Shown here in pieces: positions 26,550-36,776 of a DNA stretch of 64,000 nt; position 1 is the first letter of the stretch; every line of letters begins with the position of its first letter. This stretch comes from Buttiauxella sp. A111 (GTDB lineage: Bacteria > Pseudomonadota > Gammaproteobacteria > Enterobacterales > Enterobacteriaceae): the NCBI RefSeq assembly GCF_014189855.1, contig NZ_BJFN01000006.1:62001-126000 (forward strand), written 5' to 3'. The translations under genes and the position numbers were made by a program. The notes beneath the pieces are model-generated. The model made no database searches, was not told where the DNA came from, and saw only the letters and a list, made by a program, of their open reading frames with translations.

Positions 26550-28694
26550 ATGAAATTAAATAAACGTAACAATTTTAAATTGTCATTACTGGCGTATTTG
26601 ACCGTGTCTAATGTCTCCATTTCTCATGCGAAAATGGATTATGATCTCTCGGTTTTAAAAGATGTTGGACAAGCTGCAGCCATATCATCCGATGGTAGCG
26701 TGACCGGTGGTACGTATGAGCTATCTAATGATGTTTACCGTTCCTTTATTCGTAAAGACGGGAAAGATATTGATATCTCAGTATTAAACAATGATGGCCG
26801 TAACGTTTATGTTACCGGTATTTCAGATAATGGTGAGGTCGCCACCGGTTATTTTAATGATGTTCAATCCAATGAATCAGAAGCCTATATTTATAATCTG
26901 AAAACGGACAGCGTAAAAATTGTAGGTAAAGATAAAGGCCTTAAGGAAGTTTCTGCACTTGCGGTGTCTGGTGATGGTAACACCATTGTTGGTTTAGCCG
27001 ACGAGCGCGCATATCGCTTCTCAGAAACTCAAGGGCTTTCATTTTTATCTAACAGCAATTCTGGTTTTTCTAGCGCCAATGGTGTCAATTATGATGGCAA
27101 TGTTATTGTTGGCAGAGCGACATTTAATAACGAAGCTCAGGCATTTAAATATACCGAAGCTAAAGGTATGGTCTCTTTAGGGACATTGCGTAAAGCCAAT
27201 GATGGTGCATCAAGCGCTAATGCCGTCTCTTCAAATGGGCTGGTGACTGTTGGTTATTCAGAAAATGACCAGAATGAAATGCATGCCATTCGCCATACTG
27301 ATGCAGAAGGCATGAAAGATCTGGGTACTCTGAAAAAAGATAATACCGGTTATTCATCCGCTTCCGGCGTCTCGCATGATGGTGAATTTATTGTCGGTTC
27401 TTCGTGGAACGAAGATGATTCTGAGCGCGGATTTGTCTATGTCTCCAGCGCGAAAAAAATGTATGAGCTCAAACCTCTGGGTAATCAACAGGGTGGCGAG
27501 ACCAGTGCCGAGGCGATTTCTGATGATGGCAAAGTCGTTGCCGGTTATGTTGAGGCGAACAATGGCGAAACGAGTGCGGTGCTGTGGAAATTAAATTATA
27601 CCCCGGACATGCTGCCACTTGAGCCGTCCAGGCCCGTGGACCCTGTTGAACCGCTGACGCCAGTTGACCCTGCTGAACCAACTACACCGGTTGACCCTGT
27701 TGCTCCGCAGCCGCCAGTTGACCCAATTGCGCCGCCGGAACCGCGTGGGCCTTCAATATCAGACCCTATTGATATCAATAAAACGCGCCAGTCAATCAAC
27801 AAAATGGCAGAAAATGGCTACAGGATCCTCGACCTTTATCAGACCGCGCTATACAACCTGGCTGAAAGTCGCTGCCAGCTGGGCGATAGCGACTACTGCG
27901 TAGGTTTATTTACTCAGTATGATAATGTTCACCAAAATAACCGTATTGCTACGGGCCTGTTTGGTTCATTCCGCTTCCCGGCAGAAAACTGGACTATGGG
28001 TGCATCCCTGAATTTAGCCAATAACACGAATCTGGTCGAAGGTTATAAAACCAGTGGTAACAACCATCCTGGTGTGGGCACATGGTTGCGTTACCAGGAG
28101 AATAAAGATAACGCTGGTTTCAGTTCAGAAATTTCCGCAGCCTTCCTGCAACAAGGGCTGGATATCACCCGTGCCGCTCAATATGGTACTGAAGCAGGTG
28201 AAGGAAATTCTAAGATTAAAGGTTACTACGCGAAGTTAACCGCGAGCTACGGTATTGTTGCCAGTGAACAAACACGCATCACACCTTTGGCTGCGCTGAA
28301 ATATCATAATGTTTATCGTGCGGGTTACACTGAACAAGATAATATTAATTTCCCTGCCACTTATGGGCGCATGGGGAATGAAAACTTCGATCTTCAATTA
28401 GGCGTTGATATGAATCATCAGCTCACGGAAACTATCGAATTAGACGGTGGTATTGGTGCTGATATTAAGCTTAATCACAAGCGTGATGCATTTACTGGGC
28501 TGATTCAGTATGTAAACGACGCAGACTCTATTTACGATCGTGGAGATAGCCAAAGCGTTAAGCCTTATGCACGAGTTGGCGTCAATTACTACATTACCCC
28601 TAATTCCACTCTGCGTGGCAATGTGGGTTACCAGACTACCGATTACCAAAATGACGGTATGCAGGTTGGGTTGAGTTATTCTTACCACTGGTAA
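26550..28694 (+). CDS. HAF-repeat autotransporter (type Va)
   Basis: 714 residues. A signal peptide (KLNKRNNFKLSLLAYLTVSN, then VSISHA) is followed by a passenger of about 320 residues built of 45-50-residue HAF-type repeats whose cores read AISSDGSVTGG, AVSGDGNTIVG, GVNYDGNVIVG, AVSSNGLVTVG, GVSHDGEFIVG and AISDDGKVVAG. A proline-rich linker (about 351-402) repeats PVDPVEPLTP, PVDPAEP and PVDPVAP. The C-terminal 280 residues form an autotransporter beta-barrel that ends in aromatic YSYHW. The passenger would be displayed on the cell surface, perhaps as an adhesin. The start at 26511 is also possible, but 26550 gives a normal signal peptide. Codon use is AT-rich, suggesting acquisition. Confidence 0.85.
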   Translation: MKLNKRNNFKLSLLAYLTVSNVSISHAKMDYDLSVLKDVGQAAAISSDGSVTGGTYELSNDVYRSFIRKDGKDIDISVLNNDGRNVYVTGISDNGEVATGYFNDVQSNESEAYIYNLKTDSVKIVGKDKGLKEVSALAVSGDGNTIVGLADERAYRFSETQGLSFLSNSNSGFSSANGVNYDGNVIVGRATFNNEAQAFKYTEAKGMVSLGTLRKANDGASSANAVSSNGLVTVGYSENDQNEMHAIRHTDAEGMKDLGTLKKDNTGYSSASGVSHDGEFIVGSSWNEDDSERGFVYVSSAKKMYELKPLGNQQGGETSAEAISDDGKVVAGYVEANNGETSAVLWKLNYTPDMLPLEPSRPVDPVEPLTPVDPAEPTTPVDPVAPQPPVDPIAPPEPRGPSISDPIDINKTRQSINKMAENGYRILDLYQTALYNLAESRCQLGDSDYCVGLFTQYDNVHQNNRIATGLFGSFRFPAENWTMGASLNLANNTNLVEGYKTSGNNHPGVGTWLRYQENKDNAGFSSEISAAFLQQGLDITRAAQYGTEAGEGNSKIKGYYAKLTASYGIVASEQTRITPLAALKYHNVYRAGYTEQDNINFPATYGRMGNENFDLQLGVDMNHQLTETIELDGGIGADIKLNHKRDAFTGLIQYVNDADSIYDRGDSQSVKPYARVGVNYYITPNSTLRGNVGYQTTDYQNDGMQVGLSYSYHW

Positions 28695-28708
28695 TTTTAT
28701 TCCCTCTG

Positions 28709-28747
28709 CCCTTCAGGTTGCAGGTACGTTGACTGCAACCTGAAGGG
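28709..28747 (+). terminator. Long-stem hairpin after the autotransporter gene
   Basis: A 15-bp perfect stem (CCCTTCAGGTTGCAG / CTGCAACCTGAAGGG) with a 9-base loop GTACGTTGA, followed by TTTGGGT. It begins 14 bp past the stop. The arms resemble ERIC ends, so this may be a shrunken ERIC copy that now serves as a terminator. Confidence 0.75.
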
Positions 28748-28800
28748 TTTGGGTATTCATTAGCAGTCTAAAAAATAACGCTGAATATAAAGCATCGAAC

Positions 28801-28836
28801 AAAACCGGAAAGGAATATTCACTTCCGGTTTTTTTT
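28801..28836 (+). terminator. Rho-independent terminator
   Basis: Stem AAAACCGGAA / TTCCGGTTTT with loop AGGAATATTCAC, followed by four more T residues. It is a classical terminator in the 340-bp gap between the autotransporter and the hybrid kinase. The rest of that gap, 28837-29034, shows no gene. Confidence 0.85.
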
Positions 28837-29034
28837 CGCCCATTAAATTTAGAGGAGAGGCTGATTCGCTTATTCATCTCTTTATTTAAGGTGTGGGTGC
28901 TTTACTTCTGCTGGGAGGAATACTAGACATAGGTTGGAGAATCAGGCGATTCTGTTTTCGGTTGTTATGACGAAGGGAAAGCCGGGTCATTCCCTTGCAA
29001 AGAGCGAGGGAGCCAAATCAGCACGGAGCCAACC

Positions 29035-31599
29035 ATGCCGCAACCCCGCACACCGTTCTTCGCAAGCGCCCGAGGACGCCTGTTGTCCTTCAACCTTCTG
29101 GTGGTGGCGGTAACATTGTTGGTGTGTGGCGTGGCGGTGCTGGGGTTTAATCACGCCAGCCGTTTACAAGAACAGGTTCAGGGACAAACGCTCAGTGACA
29201 TGTCTGGCAGCATGGAGCTGGCGCGGGATACAGCGAATGTGGCGACGGCAGCGGTGCGCCTCACGCAGGTGGTTGGTGCGCTGGAATACCAAAGTGAAGC
29301 GCAGCGTTTGAAACAAACACAGCTTGCGTTGCAAAACTCACTTAATCACCTGGCGAATGCGCCTTTAGCTCACCACGAACCCGCGCTGGTCAAACGCATT
29401 ACCGAGCGGAGCAACGAACTGGAAAGCAGCGTGACACGCATGCTGGAACTCGGCCATCGCCGCCATCTGGAACGTAATGCGCTACTCAGTGCGCTGTATC
29501 AGAACCAAAGTTATCTGCATCATATTCAGGATATTAATGCCCGGGACGGATTAGACGTTCCCGAAGCCCGGCTGTTAACTGAAATGGACCGGCTGATTCT
29601 GATCGCCATTCAAACGCCTTCCCCAAAAGCCACCGTGGTGCAGCTTACTGAAGTGATGACACAGCTTCCGACCCATGCCGATTCGCCACTGGTTGATGGC
29701 ATATTGCAGGAGTTCACGGCGCATTTGCGTCAGTTGCTGCCGCTTTCTCAGGCGTTGGATAACAGCGATCTAGGCATCGCCTGGTTTATGTATCACATCA
29801 AAGCGCTAGTGGCGTTCCTGAATCAGGACATCAACCAGTATGTGCAAAAGGTGGCGCAGGAGTCGCTCAACCGTACAGACCAAAGCCATAAAGAGCTGCA
29901 ATCGATGATTGCTTTTATCGGTCTGTTTGCCCTACTGGCGCTGGTGATCACCGGTTTTGCTGGCTGGTACATTTACCGCAATCTTGGCTCAAATCTCACG
30001 GCGATTTCCCATGCCATGACGCGGCTGGCCCGTGGCGAGAGGGATGTCAGCGTACCTGCGTTACAGCGGCGTGATGAACTGGGCGAACTGGCGCGAGCAT
30101 TTAACGTTTTTGCACGTAATACCGCCTCGCTTGAACACACCTCTAAATTACTCAAAGAAAAAAGCACCCAACTGGAAACCACTTTTCATGCGATGCGCGA
30201 CGGTTTTGCCCTGTTTGATAACGAGGGGATCTTAGTCGTGTGGAACCCGCAATATCCGTTGTTGCTGGGGCTTCCAGCAGAGCGGCTACAGCGCGGACAA
30301 CACTATTTAAGCCTGCTCAAACACGTGACGCCCTTGCAGGAGCATATTCTCGAAAACCTCTCACGCCCGCTACCCAAACCACAAGAACTGCGGCTGGCAG
30401 ATAATCGCACTATTGAGTTGCGTTTTAGCCCTGTGCCGGGGCGCGGAATGGTGAACGTCGTACTGGAGCGTACCGAGCGCAAAGCACTGGAAGAAGCGCT
30501 GGTTCACAGCCAAAAAATGAAAGCGGTAGGGCAGTTAACCGGTGGCCTGGCGCATGATTTTAATAATCTGCTGGCGGTGATTATCGGCAGCCTTGAGCTG
30601 ACATCGGTGGATTCACCCGACGCAGTACGCATCCAGCGAGCCTTAAAAGCCGCTGAGCGGGGGGCGCAACTCACTCAGCGTTTGCTGGCGTTTTCTCGCA
30701 AGCAATCGCTGCATCCGCACGCCGTTTCGATGAAAAACTTGTTGGAAAATCTCGATCCACTGATTCGTCACTCGCTCCCCGCAGCCCTGACGCTTGAGAT
30801 TGAAGCGCAGCATCCCGCCTGGCCTGCATGGATCGATGTGAATCAACTTGAGAATGCGATTATCAATCTGGTGATGAATGCGCGGGATGCCATGGATGGG
30901 CAAAGTGGCACGATTAAGATCCGCACCTGGAATCAGCGAGTTGTGCGCACGGATGGGGGCAAACAGGACATGGTGGCGCTGGAGGTTATCGACAGTGGTC
31001 ATGGTATGTCAGAGGAGGTCAAAGCCCAGGTATTTGAGCCGTTCTTCACCACCAAACAGACCGGCAGCGGAAGTGGTCTGGGTTTATCGATGGTCTATGG
31101 ATTTGTGCGCCAGTCAGGGGGGCGAGTACAAATTGAAAGTGCGCCTGGGCAAGGAACGCTGGTGCGTTTGCAGCTCCCACGAGCGCCCGCACAAGCGCTC
31201 AGCGAAGCCTTGCCTGAGCCGCTGGCGGCGAATACCGATGAAGATCAATTGGTGTTGGTGTTGGAAGATGAGCTCGACGTGCGCCAGACGCTGTGTGAGC
31301 AGTTACATCAATTGGGCTATCTGACGCTGGAAACCGGCGACAGCCAGCAGGCGCTGCAATTTCTCAAGGATGTACCGGAGATTCAGGTTCTGATTAGCGA
31401 CCTGATGTTACCCGGGCCGATGAGTGGCGCTGATGTTATCCAACACGCTCGCGATAACTATCCACATCTCACGTGCTTGCTGATCAGCGGCCAGGATTTG
31501 CGCCGCAGCAGCCAGCAATTTCCCCAGGTGGAGCTCCTGCGCAAACCTTTTAATCAGCAAAAACTGGCACAATCTTTACGCAGAAGTAGACATTCGTAA
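29035..31599 (+). CDS. Hybrid sensor histidine kinase (orphan)
   Basis: 854 residues. A membrane segment at about 14-35 and another near 292-312 enclose a helical periplasmic domain of the TorS/four-helix type. HAMP follows (about 313-366, ERDVSVPALQRRDELGELAR), then a PAS-like region (about 375-475). The kinase core has phospho-acceptor His507 in GGLAHDFNNLLAVI, an N-box NLVMNARDAM near 608, and GSGSGLGLSMVYGFVRQSGG near 680. The C-terminal receiver has Asp789 in VLISDLMLPG. No HPt domain and no adjacent regulator are present. The OmpR-type regulator at 17809 is a possible partner. Stimulus unknown. Confidence 0.88.
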   Translation: MPQPRTPFFASARGRLLSFNLLVVAVTLLVCGVAVLGFNHASRLQEQVQGQTLSDMSGSMELARDTANVATAAVRLTQVVGALEYQSEAQRLKQTQLALQNSLNHLANAPLAHHEPALVKRITERSNELESSVTRMLELGHRRHLERNALLSALYQNQSYLHHIQDINARDGLDVPEARLLTEMDRLILIAIQTPSPKATVVQLTEVMTQLPTHADSPLVDGILQEFTAHLRQLLPLSQALDNSDLGIAWFMYHIKALVAFLNQDINQYVQKVAQESLNRTDQSHKELQSMIAFIGLFALLALVITGFAGWYIYRNLGSNLTAISHAMTRLARGERDVSVPALQRRDELGELARAFNVFARNTASLEHTSKLLKEKSTQLETTFHAMRDGFALFDNEGILVVWNPQYPLLLGLPAERLQRGQHYLSLLKHVTPLQEHILENLSRPLPKPQELRLADNRTIELRFSPVPGRGMVNVVLERTERKALEEALVHSQKMKAVGQLTGGLAHDFNNLLAVIIGSLELTSVDSPDAVRIQRALKAAERGAQLTQRLLAFSRKQSLHPHAVSMKNLLENLDPLIRHSLPAALTLEIEAQHPAWPAWIDVNQLENAIINLVMNARDAMDGQSGTIKIRTWNQRVVRTDGGKQDMVALEVIDSGHGMSEEVKAQVFEPFFTTKQTGSGSGLGLSMVYGFVRQSGGRVQIESAPGQGTLVRLQLPRAPAQALSEALPEPLAANTDEDQLVLVLEDELDVRQTLCEQLHQLGYLTLETGDSQQALQFLKDVPEIQVLISDLMLPGPMSGADVIQHARDNYPHLTCLLISGQDLRRSSQQFPQVELLRKPFNQQKLAQSLRRSRHS

Positions 31600-31777
31600 G
31601 CTGCATTGCAAATCAATGAAAAGGTCACTCGCAAACAATTGACTCAGAGTCCAGAAGAAGACATTAATAGAAAGACCCCTTCCAGTATCCCAGGAGGAAG
31701 TGGGTGGGTTTAGGAACACAACTTAGCCGCCACATTTATTGTTATGCACCTCATTGATCATCCTGTAGCAAGGACTA

Positions 31778-31803
31778 AGCCCCTCTGCAAAGAGGGGCTG
31801 ACT
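31778..31803. terminator. Hairpin terminator in the kinase-yjdP gap
   Basis: Perfect 9-bp stem AGCCCCTCT / AGAGGGGCT with a GCAA loop, followed by GACTTTACC. The 31600-31975 gap holds nothing else I can support. Confidence 0.7.
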
Positions 31804-31975
31804 TTACCCCTCTTTCCGCATGTCACCTGTTGAATCAACGTCAATGACACGTTATTAAATTATCGACACCTGGTATCACTGAAAAAGAGTTGTTCTACGA
31901 ATTGAGAATACTCCGCTGTTGAGATGCGGGGACTTTCCCTATCGTTTTCAGAGTTACCAGACATCAGACAGGCTT

Positions 31976-32320
31976 ATGAATCGATACTCCACCTTACTGC
32001 TGCTCGGCAGCCTGACCATGGCAACATTTGCCCGTGCTGATGCGCTGGATGGTCTGTTTGATAATTCCATTGTCAGCTCAATTTCGCAGGCACTTAATGA
32101 TGCCTACCATCCTGACAATGGCCGCAACAATGACGACAATAACTCGTATGAGGATGATTCGCGCGCGCGTAATAACGACAATGAAAGACGTCGGTATGAG
32201 GATCGCCAGCGGCAGCTTGAAGACCGGCGTCGCCAGTTGGATGAGCAGCAACGCCAGTTAGATAATCAACGTCGCCAGCTTGAAGACGATGAACGCCGCC
32301 TGGATGAGGATTATCGTTAA
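31976..32320 (+). CDS. yjdP: Small secreted coiled-coil protein YjdP
   Basis: 114 residues with a signal peptide (MNRYSTLLLLGSLTMATFAR, cut near ADA). An acidic Asn/Asp-rich middle is followed by a highly charged tail made of seven-residue repeats of the form RRQLDEQ, RQLDNQR, RQLEDDE, which should form a helix or coiled coil. This matches E. coli YjdP, also encoded beside phnP. Its function is unknown. The start at 31976 is chosen because it opens the signal peptide; a TTG frame from 31919 is longer but has no support. It is convergent with phnP. Confidence 0.87.
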   Translation: MNRYSTLLLLGSLTMATFARADALDGLFDNSIVSSISQALNDAYHPDNGRNNDDNNSYEDDSRARNNDNERRRYEDRQRQLEDRRRQLDEQQRQLDNQRRQLEDDERRLDEDYR

Positions 32321-32385
32321 GTTTTTTGTATGAGATGAGTTTCGGGCGGGTGGCGAGTTGCTACGTCATCTGCTCTCAATTCATG

Positions 32386-33144
32386 CTACGCCTCGCAAAT
32401 CACCATTCCATCAAACCCAGCTTCATACCCTTTTGGCAGTTCGTTCTCTATCAACCAACAATCAAACTGATGGCTGATGTGCGTGAGGATCACTCGCGGG
32501 CAGCCGATGTATTCATTCAGTTTAACGACGGTATTCAGATCGCAATGGTTGTTAGGCGTTTGCGCTCTCGGCTCGTGGCTGCAATCAATCACGATAACCT
32601 GCGGCTTGTTGTTTGCCAGAAACTTCAACGTCTTATCCGGCAACCCGGCGGTATCACTTAACCATGCCACGCGGCTGTGCGGCGTTTCGAACAGATAACC
32701 GAGCGTGAGTTTTGAATGGTTAAGTGGCAGAGGCGTGATGCGCAGCGCTTGCAGCGTAAACCCAACAAAGGGTTCAAGCCGGTGGCTGAAATCCAGAATG
32801 CCGGGGTGTTTAAACAGATCGTCGCAGCCGTGTTCATCGGCGGGGCCATAAACCGGGATCTTCTCGCCCACGCCCCAACGCAGCGGGAACAGGCCCTGCA
32901 CGTGATCCATATGGTAATGCGTCAGTAAAAATTGCTGAAATTCGCCAGGCTGCCAGTGGTCCATCAAATCAGGAATGCCCGCATCCAGAAGCGTCACCGC
33001 ATCGTTGAACTTCACCACTGCGCTACAAGGCTTGCGGCGATATTGCGGTTTTTTGCGAGCCCGCTCGCAGGCCGCACAAGTGCAACCAAAAGCAGGAACC
33101 AGTTGTGCACCGCCGGTACCGCTAAGCGTGAGTGTCAGGCTCAT
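32386..33144 (-). CDS. phnP: Phosphoribosyl 1,2-cyclic phosphate phosphodiesterase
   Basis: 252 residues, the E. coli length, from the ATG at 33144. It is a metallo-beta-lactamase fold enzyme with the metal motif THYHMDH at about 75-81 and a [20 protein letters not shown] segment near 20-39 that carries the structural zinc site. In the C-P lyase pathway it opens 5-phosphoribosyl 1,2-cyclic phosphate to ribose 1,5-bisphosphate. Its start overlaps the end of phnO by 23 bp. It is the last gene of the operon. Confidence 0.95.
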   Translation of the reverse strand: MSLTLTLSGTGGAQLVPAFGCTCAACERARKKPQYRRKPCSAVVKFNDAVTLLDAGIPDLMDHWQPGEFQQFLLTHYHMDHVQGLFPLRWGVGEKIPVYGPADEHGCDDLFKHPGILDFSHRLEPFVGFTLQALRITPLPLNHSKLTLGYLFETPHSRVAWLSDTAGLPDKTLKFLANNKPQVIVIDCSHEPRAQTPNNHCDLNTVVKLNEYIGCPRVILTHISHQFDCWLIENELPKGYEAGFDGMVICEA

Positions 33145-33589
33145 AGGGGTTCTCCACCGGTTTGGTAAAGCGAACATGCGTTGGTTGATAACCTTCTCGT
33201 TCGTAGAATCGATGGGCATCGAGGCGCTTTTTGCTGGTGGAAAGCTCGGTCAGTTCCGCGCCGTTAAGACGCGCATGATCTTCGGCCCAGGCCAATAATT
33301 TACTGCCCACGCCATAGCCGCGTGCCTGCGGCATCACCACCAGTTCCTGAATCTCACCGACCCAGTTCACATGATGCAGGTGGAACTGCATATGCAAACC
33401 GATCATGCCGACCACTTCACCGTTAAGCACCGCGAGTTGGTAATGCAAATGGCTATCTGCGAGGTTTGCCGCAAACCCAGCATTAAACGCCTGGCGGTTA
33501 AATTCGGCCTGCTTTAGCTCGCAAATCAAAGCGTAAACGGCATCGGTGTCGGCAAGTGTCGCAGGGCGTAATTCAATAGTGTCAGACAT
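33122..33589 (-). CDS. phnO: Aminoalkylphosphonate N-acetyltransferase
   Basis: 155 residues, slightly longer than E. coli PhnO (144) because of a C-terminal extension. It is a GNAT-family fold with the acetyl-CoA loop [20 protein letters not shown] at about 82-101 and [13 protein letters not shown] before it. It acetylates aminomethylphosphonate and related compounds, allowing their use or detoxification by C-P lyase. The start overlaps the end of phnN by 8 bp. Confidence 0.94.
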   Translation of the reverse strand: MSDTIELRPATLADTDAVYALICELKQAEFNRQAFNAGFAANLADSHLHYQLAVLNGEVVGMIGLHMQFHLHHVNWVGEIQELVVMPQARGYGVGSKLLAWAEDHARLNGAELTELSTSKKRLDAHRFYEREGYQPTHVRFTKPVENPYEPDTHA

Positions 33590-34169
33590 GGCGCGGCTCT
33601 TTTTTGTAAAAATGGACGATATTGGTATTGCGCTGGCTTTCTACCATACGCATAAACGATAAGACAGCCTCCGCCAGGCTGCCATCGTTATTAAGTACCA
33701 GACAATCGTCTAAATCCGGGGCATAGAAGGCCGCACGTTGCAGGCGTTGCTCGATTTGCTGTGTGCTTTCGCGCCCGCGTTGCTCGAGCCGCTTACGCAA
33801 AACATCGGTCGAAACATGCAGACAAATCGGCACCAGTGCTTCGCCATAACGCGCCCGCGCTTGCGCCAGATGCTGGCGTGAGCCATTCACCACCACATCG
33901 AAGCCAGACTCGAGCCAGATATCCAACTCAATGCCGACGCCATAACGTTGGTGGTGCGCTTGCCAGTACAAAGCGAACAAACCTTGCTGCTGGCGCTGGG
34001 TGAACTCCTTTTCACTCAGCGCGACGTGATTTTCACAGCCCGCGTCGGCGGCGCGAGTGATGTAACGGTGAGCCACCAGCAGTTGATTATTCTCCTGCTG
34101 GCGCAGCGCGCTCAGCAGGCTGTCTTTTCCTGAGCCTGACGGCCCCATCAACCAGACTATTTTGCTCAT
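33582..34169 (-). CDS. phnN: Ribose 1,5-bisphosphate phosphokinase
   Basis: 195 residues against 185 in E. coli. A guanylate-kinase-like P-loop, [15 protein letters not shown], lies at about 8-22. It converts ribose 1,5-bisphosphate to PRPP with ATP, the last step that returns C-P lyase sugar phosphate to metabolism. The start shares one base with the phnM stop (TGATG). Confidence 0.95.
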   Translation of the reverse strand: MSKIVWLMGPSGSGKDSLLSALRQQENNQLLVAHRYITRAADAGCENHVALSEKEFTQRQQQGLFALYWQAHHQRYGVGIELDIWLESGFDVVVNGSRQHLAQARARYGEALVPICLHVSTDVLRKRLEQRGRESTQQIEQRLQRAAFYAPDLDDCLVLNNDGSLAEAVLSFMRMVESQRNTNIVHFYKKEPRHV

Positions 34170-35305
34170 CAGAACACCCGTATTCCCTGACGCCAGACAT
34201 GGCCGACGTGGATGTGATCGTTATGAAGATGCGCCAGTACCATGTCGGCACGCTTACCCTCTGCCAGTATGCCGCGATCGGCCAGATTCAGCGCTTTGGC
34301 TGGGTTACGCGTCACCAGCGCGACGGCTTGCGGCAACGTAATGCTGTTGGTTTCGTCTTGCGCCACGCGGAAAGTCGCGTCCAGCAAACTGGCCGGATAA
34401 TAATCCGAGGAGAGAATATCCAGCAGGCCGACTTGTGCCAGTTGATGGGCTGCCACGTTGCCGGAATGCGAGCCGCCTCGCACGATATTCGGCGCGCCCA
34501 TGAGTACGCTCAAGCCATGTTCGCGTGAGGCCTGTGCGGCTTCAAGCGTGGTGGGGAATTCGGCAATCACGCTGCCCAGTTCGTGGGATTCTGCGACGTG
34601 CGCTTTAGTTGCATCGTCGTGGCTGGCAAGGGCGATATTGCGTTCGCGGCACTCGGCGGCAATCGCCACGCGATTAGGCTGCGACCATCGTTCGGCCAGA
34701 GCCAGTTGCTCGGCTTCATAGCTATTCATATCGGCGTCGCTCAGTGAATATTTTCCCTGATAATATTCGCGATATTTGACCCGATTTGCGAACTGGCGCT
34801 GGCCCGGCGAGTGGTCCATCAATGACACCAGCGACACGCCATCACGTTGGATTAACTGCTGAAACAGCGGCAATGTGGTGTGATGCGGCAGTTCGCAACG
34901 CAGATGCAGGCGGTGCTCGGCGCGGTTGATGCCACGCGCCTGGCTGTGCAACACCGCATTAATCATCTTCTCCAGGTTTTCCAGACGGTCACCGCCGTCG
35001 CGTACATCGCCCAGCGCCACGGCATCCAGCACCGTCGTAATACCGCTGGCGACCATCATCGCGTCGTGGCTACTCATCGCAGAATGCGCCGGCCAGTCGA
35101 CTTTCGGGCGCGGGGTGAAGAATTTATCGAGGTTATCGGTATGCAGTTCGATAAGCCCTGGCAGCAACCAGCCGCCTTCGCCGTCTTGCGCTTGTGGCAA
35201 TTGACTTGGGCTGTCGGCAAAGTTACGAATCACCCCTTCACTCACTTCCAGCGACCCACTCACCACTTCATTTTCCAGCACTAATTTTACGTTATTGATA
35301 ATCAT
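34169..35305 (-). CDS. phnM: Alpha-D-ribose 1-methylphosphonate 5-triphosphate diphosphatase
   Basis: 378 residues from the ATG at 35305, exactly the E. coli length. It is an amidohydrolase-fold enzyme with metal-binding motifs [17 protein letters not shown] near 52, [11 protein letters not shown] near 150, and [15 protein letters not shown] near 238. It removes pyrophosphate from ribose 1-methylphosphonate 5-triphosphate to give the substrate of PhnJ. The start overlaps phnL by 14 bp. Confidence 0.96.
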   Translation of the reverse strand: MIINNVKLVLENEVVSGSLEVSEGVIRNFADSPSQLPQAQDGEGGWLLPGLIELHTDNLDKFFTPRPKVDWPAHSAMSSHDAMMVASGITTVLDAVALGDVRDGGDRLENLEKMINAVLHSQARGINRAEHRLHLRCELPHHTTLPLFQQLIQRDGVSLVSLMDHSPGQRQFANRVKYREYYQGKYSLSDADMNSYEAEQLALAERWSQPNRVAIAAECRERNIALASHDDATKAHVAESHELGSVIAEFPTTLEAAQASREHGLSVLMGAPNIVRGGSHSGNVAAHQLAQVGLLDILSSDYYPASLLDATFRVAQDETNSITLPQAVALVTRNPAKALNLADRGILAEGKRADMVLAHLHNDHIHVGHVWRQGIRVF

Positions 35306-36008
35306 GCTGTGCCTCCACTGCTGCCATCGGGGTTGCCATATTGTGCAGTCTGTCTGCGACCTGATTACGCACGGCCTCGTCGTGGAATATCCCAACTACC
35401 GCAGCACCTCGTGCTTTGGCTTCCAGAATCAGCTCTACGACCGCCGCGCTATTTTTCGCATCCAGCGAGGCAGTCGGTTCATCCAGCAGCAAAATGGGGT
35501 AATCAACGATAAAGCCACGGGCGATATTCACACGCTGTTGTTCGCCGCCGGAAAACGTGGACGGAGCGAGGTTCCACAGGCGCTCCGGCACGTTCAGACG
35601 GGTGAGTAACATGGAGGCTTTGTCTTCACAGACGTCACGCGATACGCCTAAATCCAGCAGTGGCTGCATCACCACTTCAAGCGCTGAAATACGCGGGATA
35701 ACGCGCAAGAATTGGCTGACCCAGCCGATGGTCTGACGGCGCACTGCCAGCACGTCACGCGCCGGAGCTTGCACAATATCCAGCCACTGCTCGTTATGCT
35801 TGACCCAGATATGCCCAACATCCGGCAAATAGTTGGCGTACAGCGAGCGTAAAAGCGTGGATTTTCCGCTGCCGGAGTGGCCGTGTAGCACGACGCATTC
35901 TCCACCTTTCACTTCAAGCGAGGCGTTCGACAGCACCGGCAGACGAATGCCGTGCTGGTGGTGTAACACAAAGGTTTTGCTCAGGTTTTCAACCCGTAAT
36001 CTGGTCAT
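35292..36008 (-). CDS. phnL: C-P lyase ABC-type ATPase subunit PhnL
   Basis: 238 residues. ABC ATPase motifs: Walker [16 protein letters not shown] near 41, signature [15 protein letters not shown] near 160, Walker [16 protein letters not shown] near 180. It is required with PhnGHI for making the ribose 1-methylphosphonate triphosphate intermediate; it is not a transporter despite the fold. The ATG at 36008 is preceded by AGGTG; an upstream GTG at 36017 is a poorer choice. Confidence 0.95.
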   Translation of the reverse strand: MTRLRVENLSKTFVLHHQHGIRLPVLSNASLEVKGGECVVLHGHSGSGKSTLLRSLYANYLPDVGHIWVKHNEQWLDIVQAPARDVLAVRRQTIGWVSQFLRVIPRISALEVVMQPLLDLGVSRDVCEDKASMLLTRLNVPERLWNLAPSTFSGGEQQRVNIARGFIVDYPILLLDEPTASLDAKNSAAVVELILEAKARGAAVVGIFHDEAVRNQVADRLHNMATPMAAVEAQHDYQ

Positions 36009-36017
36009 CGTGTGCAC

Positions 36018-36776
36018 CTAATTCTGAAGGACGGAAGAAACAAGCAGTTGGGTATACGGGTGGTGCGGGTCGTCGAGTACGCGATCAGTCAGGCCACTTT
36101 CCACGACTTGCCCCTGCTTCATCACCAGCAGGCGGTCAGCCAGCAAACGCGCCACGCCCAAATCGTGAGTCACAATCACCACCGCCAGGTTCAGCTCGCG
36201 CACCAGGCCGCGTAATAAATCGAGCAAACGCGCCTGTACCGAAACGTCCAGCCCACCGGTTGGCTCATCCATAAACACCAGCTTCGGGTGCGTCACCAGG
36301 TTGCGTGCGATTTGCAGGCGTTGCTGCATGCCGCCAGAAAATGTCGTTGGCAAGTCGTCGATACGCGAGGCCGGGATTTCCACTTCCTCTAACCAGCGCT
36401 GGGCGGTGGCCCGAATGTCACCGTAATGGCGCGCACCGGTTGCCATTAAACGCTCGCCGATATTGCCGCCTGCCGAAACGTGGCGGCGCAGGCCGTCCAT
36501 CGCGTGTTGGTGAACCACGCCCCATTCGGTGCGCAGTAAGCGGCGGCGCTCGCCTTCGCTCATGCCGTACAGCGACGAATCCAGGTAAACCACTTCGCCG
36601 TTTTGCGGTGCCAGGCGCGCCGAGATCGATTTCAGCAGCGTGGTTTTGCCAGAGCCAGATTCGCCCACAATCCCCAGCACTTCGCCGGGATAAAGCTCGA
36701 ATGAAACGTCGCTGAAGCCTTTGCCGGGTGCATAAAGGTGCGTCAGATTGTTGACGGAAAGTAAGGGTTGAGTCAT
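36018..36776 (-). CDS. phnK: C-P lyase ABC-type ATPase subunit PhnK
   Basis: 252 residues, as in E. coli. Walker A GESGSGKTTLLKSIS near 37, signature FSGGMQQRLQIARNL near 148, Walker B VFMDEPTGGLDVS near 168. PhnK binds the PhnGHIJ core complex and couples ATP use to C-P bond cleavage. Its ATG overlaps the phnJ stop (ATGA). Confidence 0.96.
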   Translation of the reverse strand: MTQPLLSVNNLTHLYAPGKGFSDVSFELYPGEVLGIVGESGSGKTTLLKSISARLAPQNGEVVYLDSSLYGMSEGERRRLLRTEWGVVHQHAMDGLRRHVSAGGNIGERLMATGARHYGDIRATAQRWLEEVEIPASRIDDLPTTFSGGMQQRLQIARNLVTHPKLVFMDEPTGGLDVSVQARLLDLLRGLVRELNLAVVIVTHDLGVARLLADRLLVMKQGQVVESGLTDRVLDDPHHPYTQLLVSSVLQN

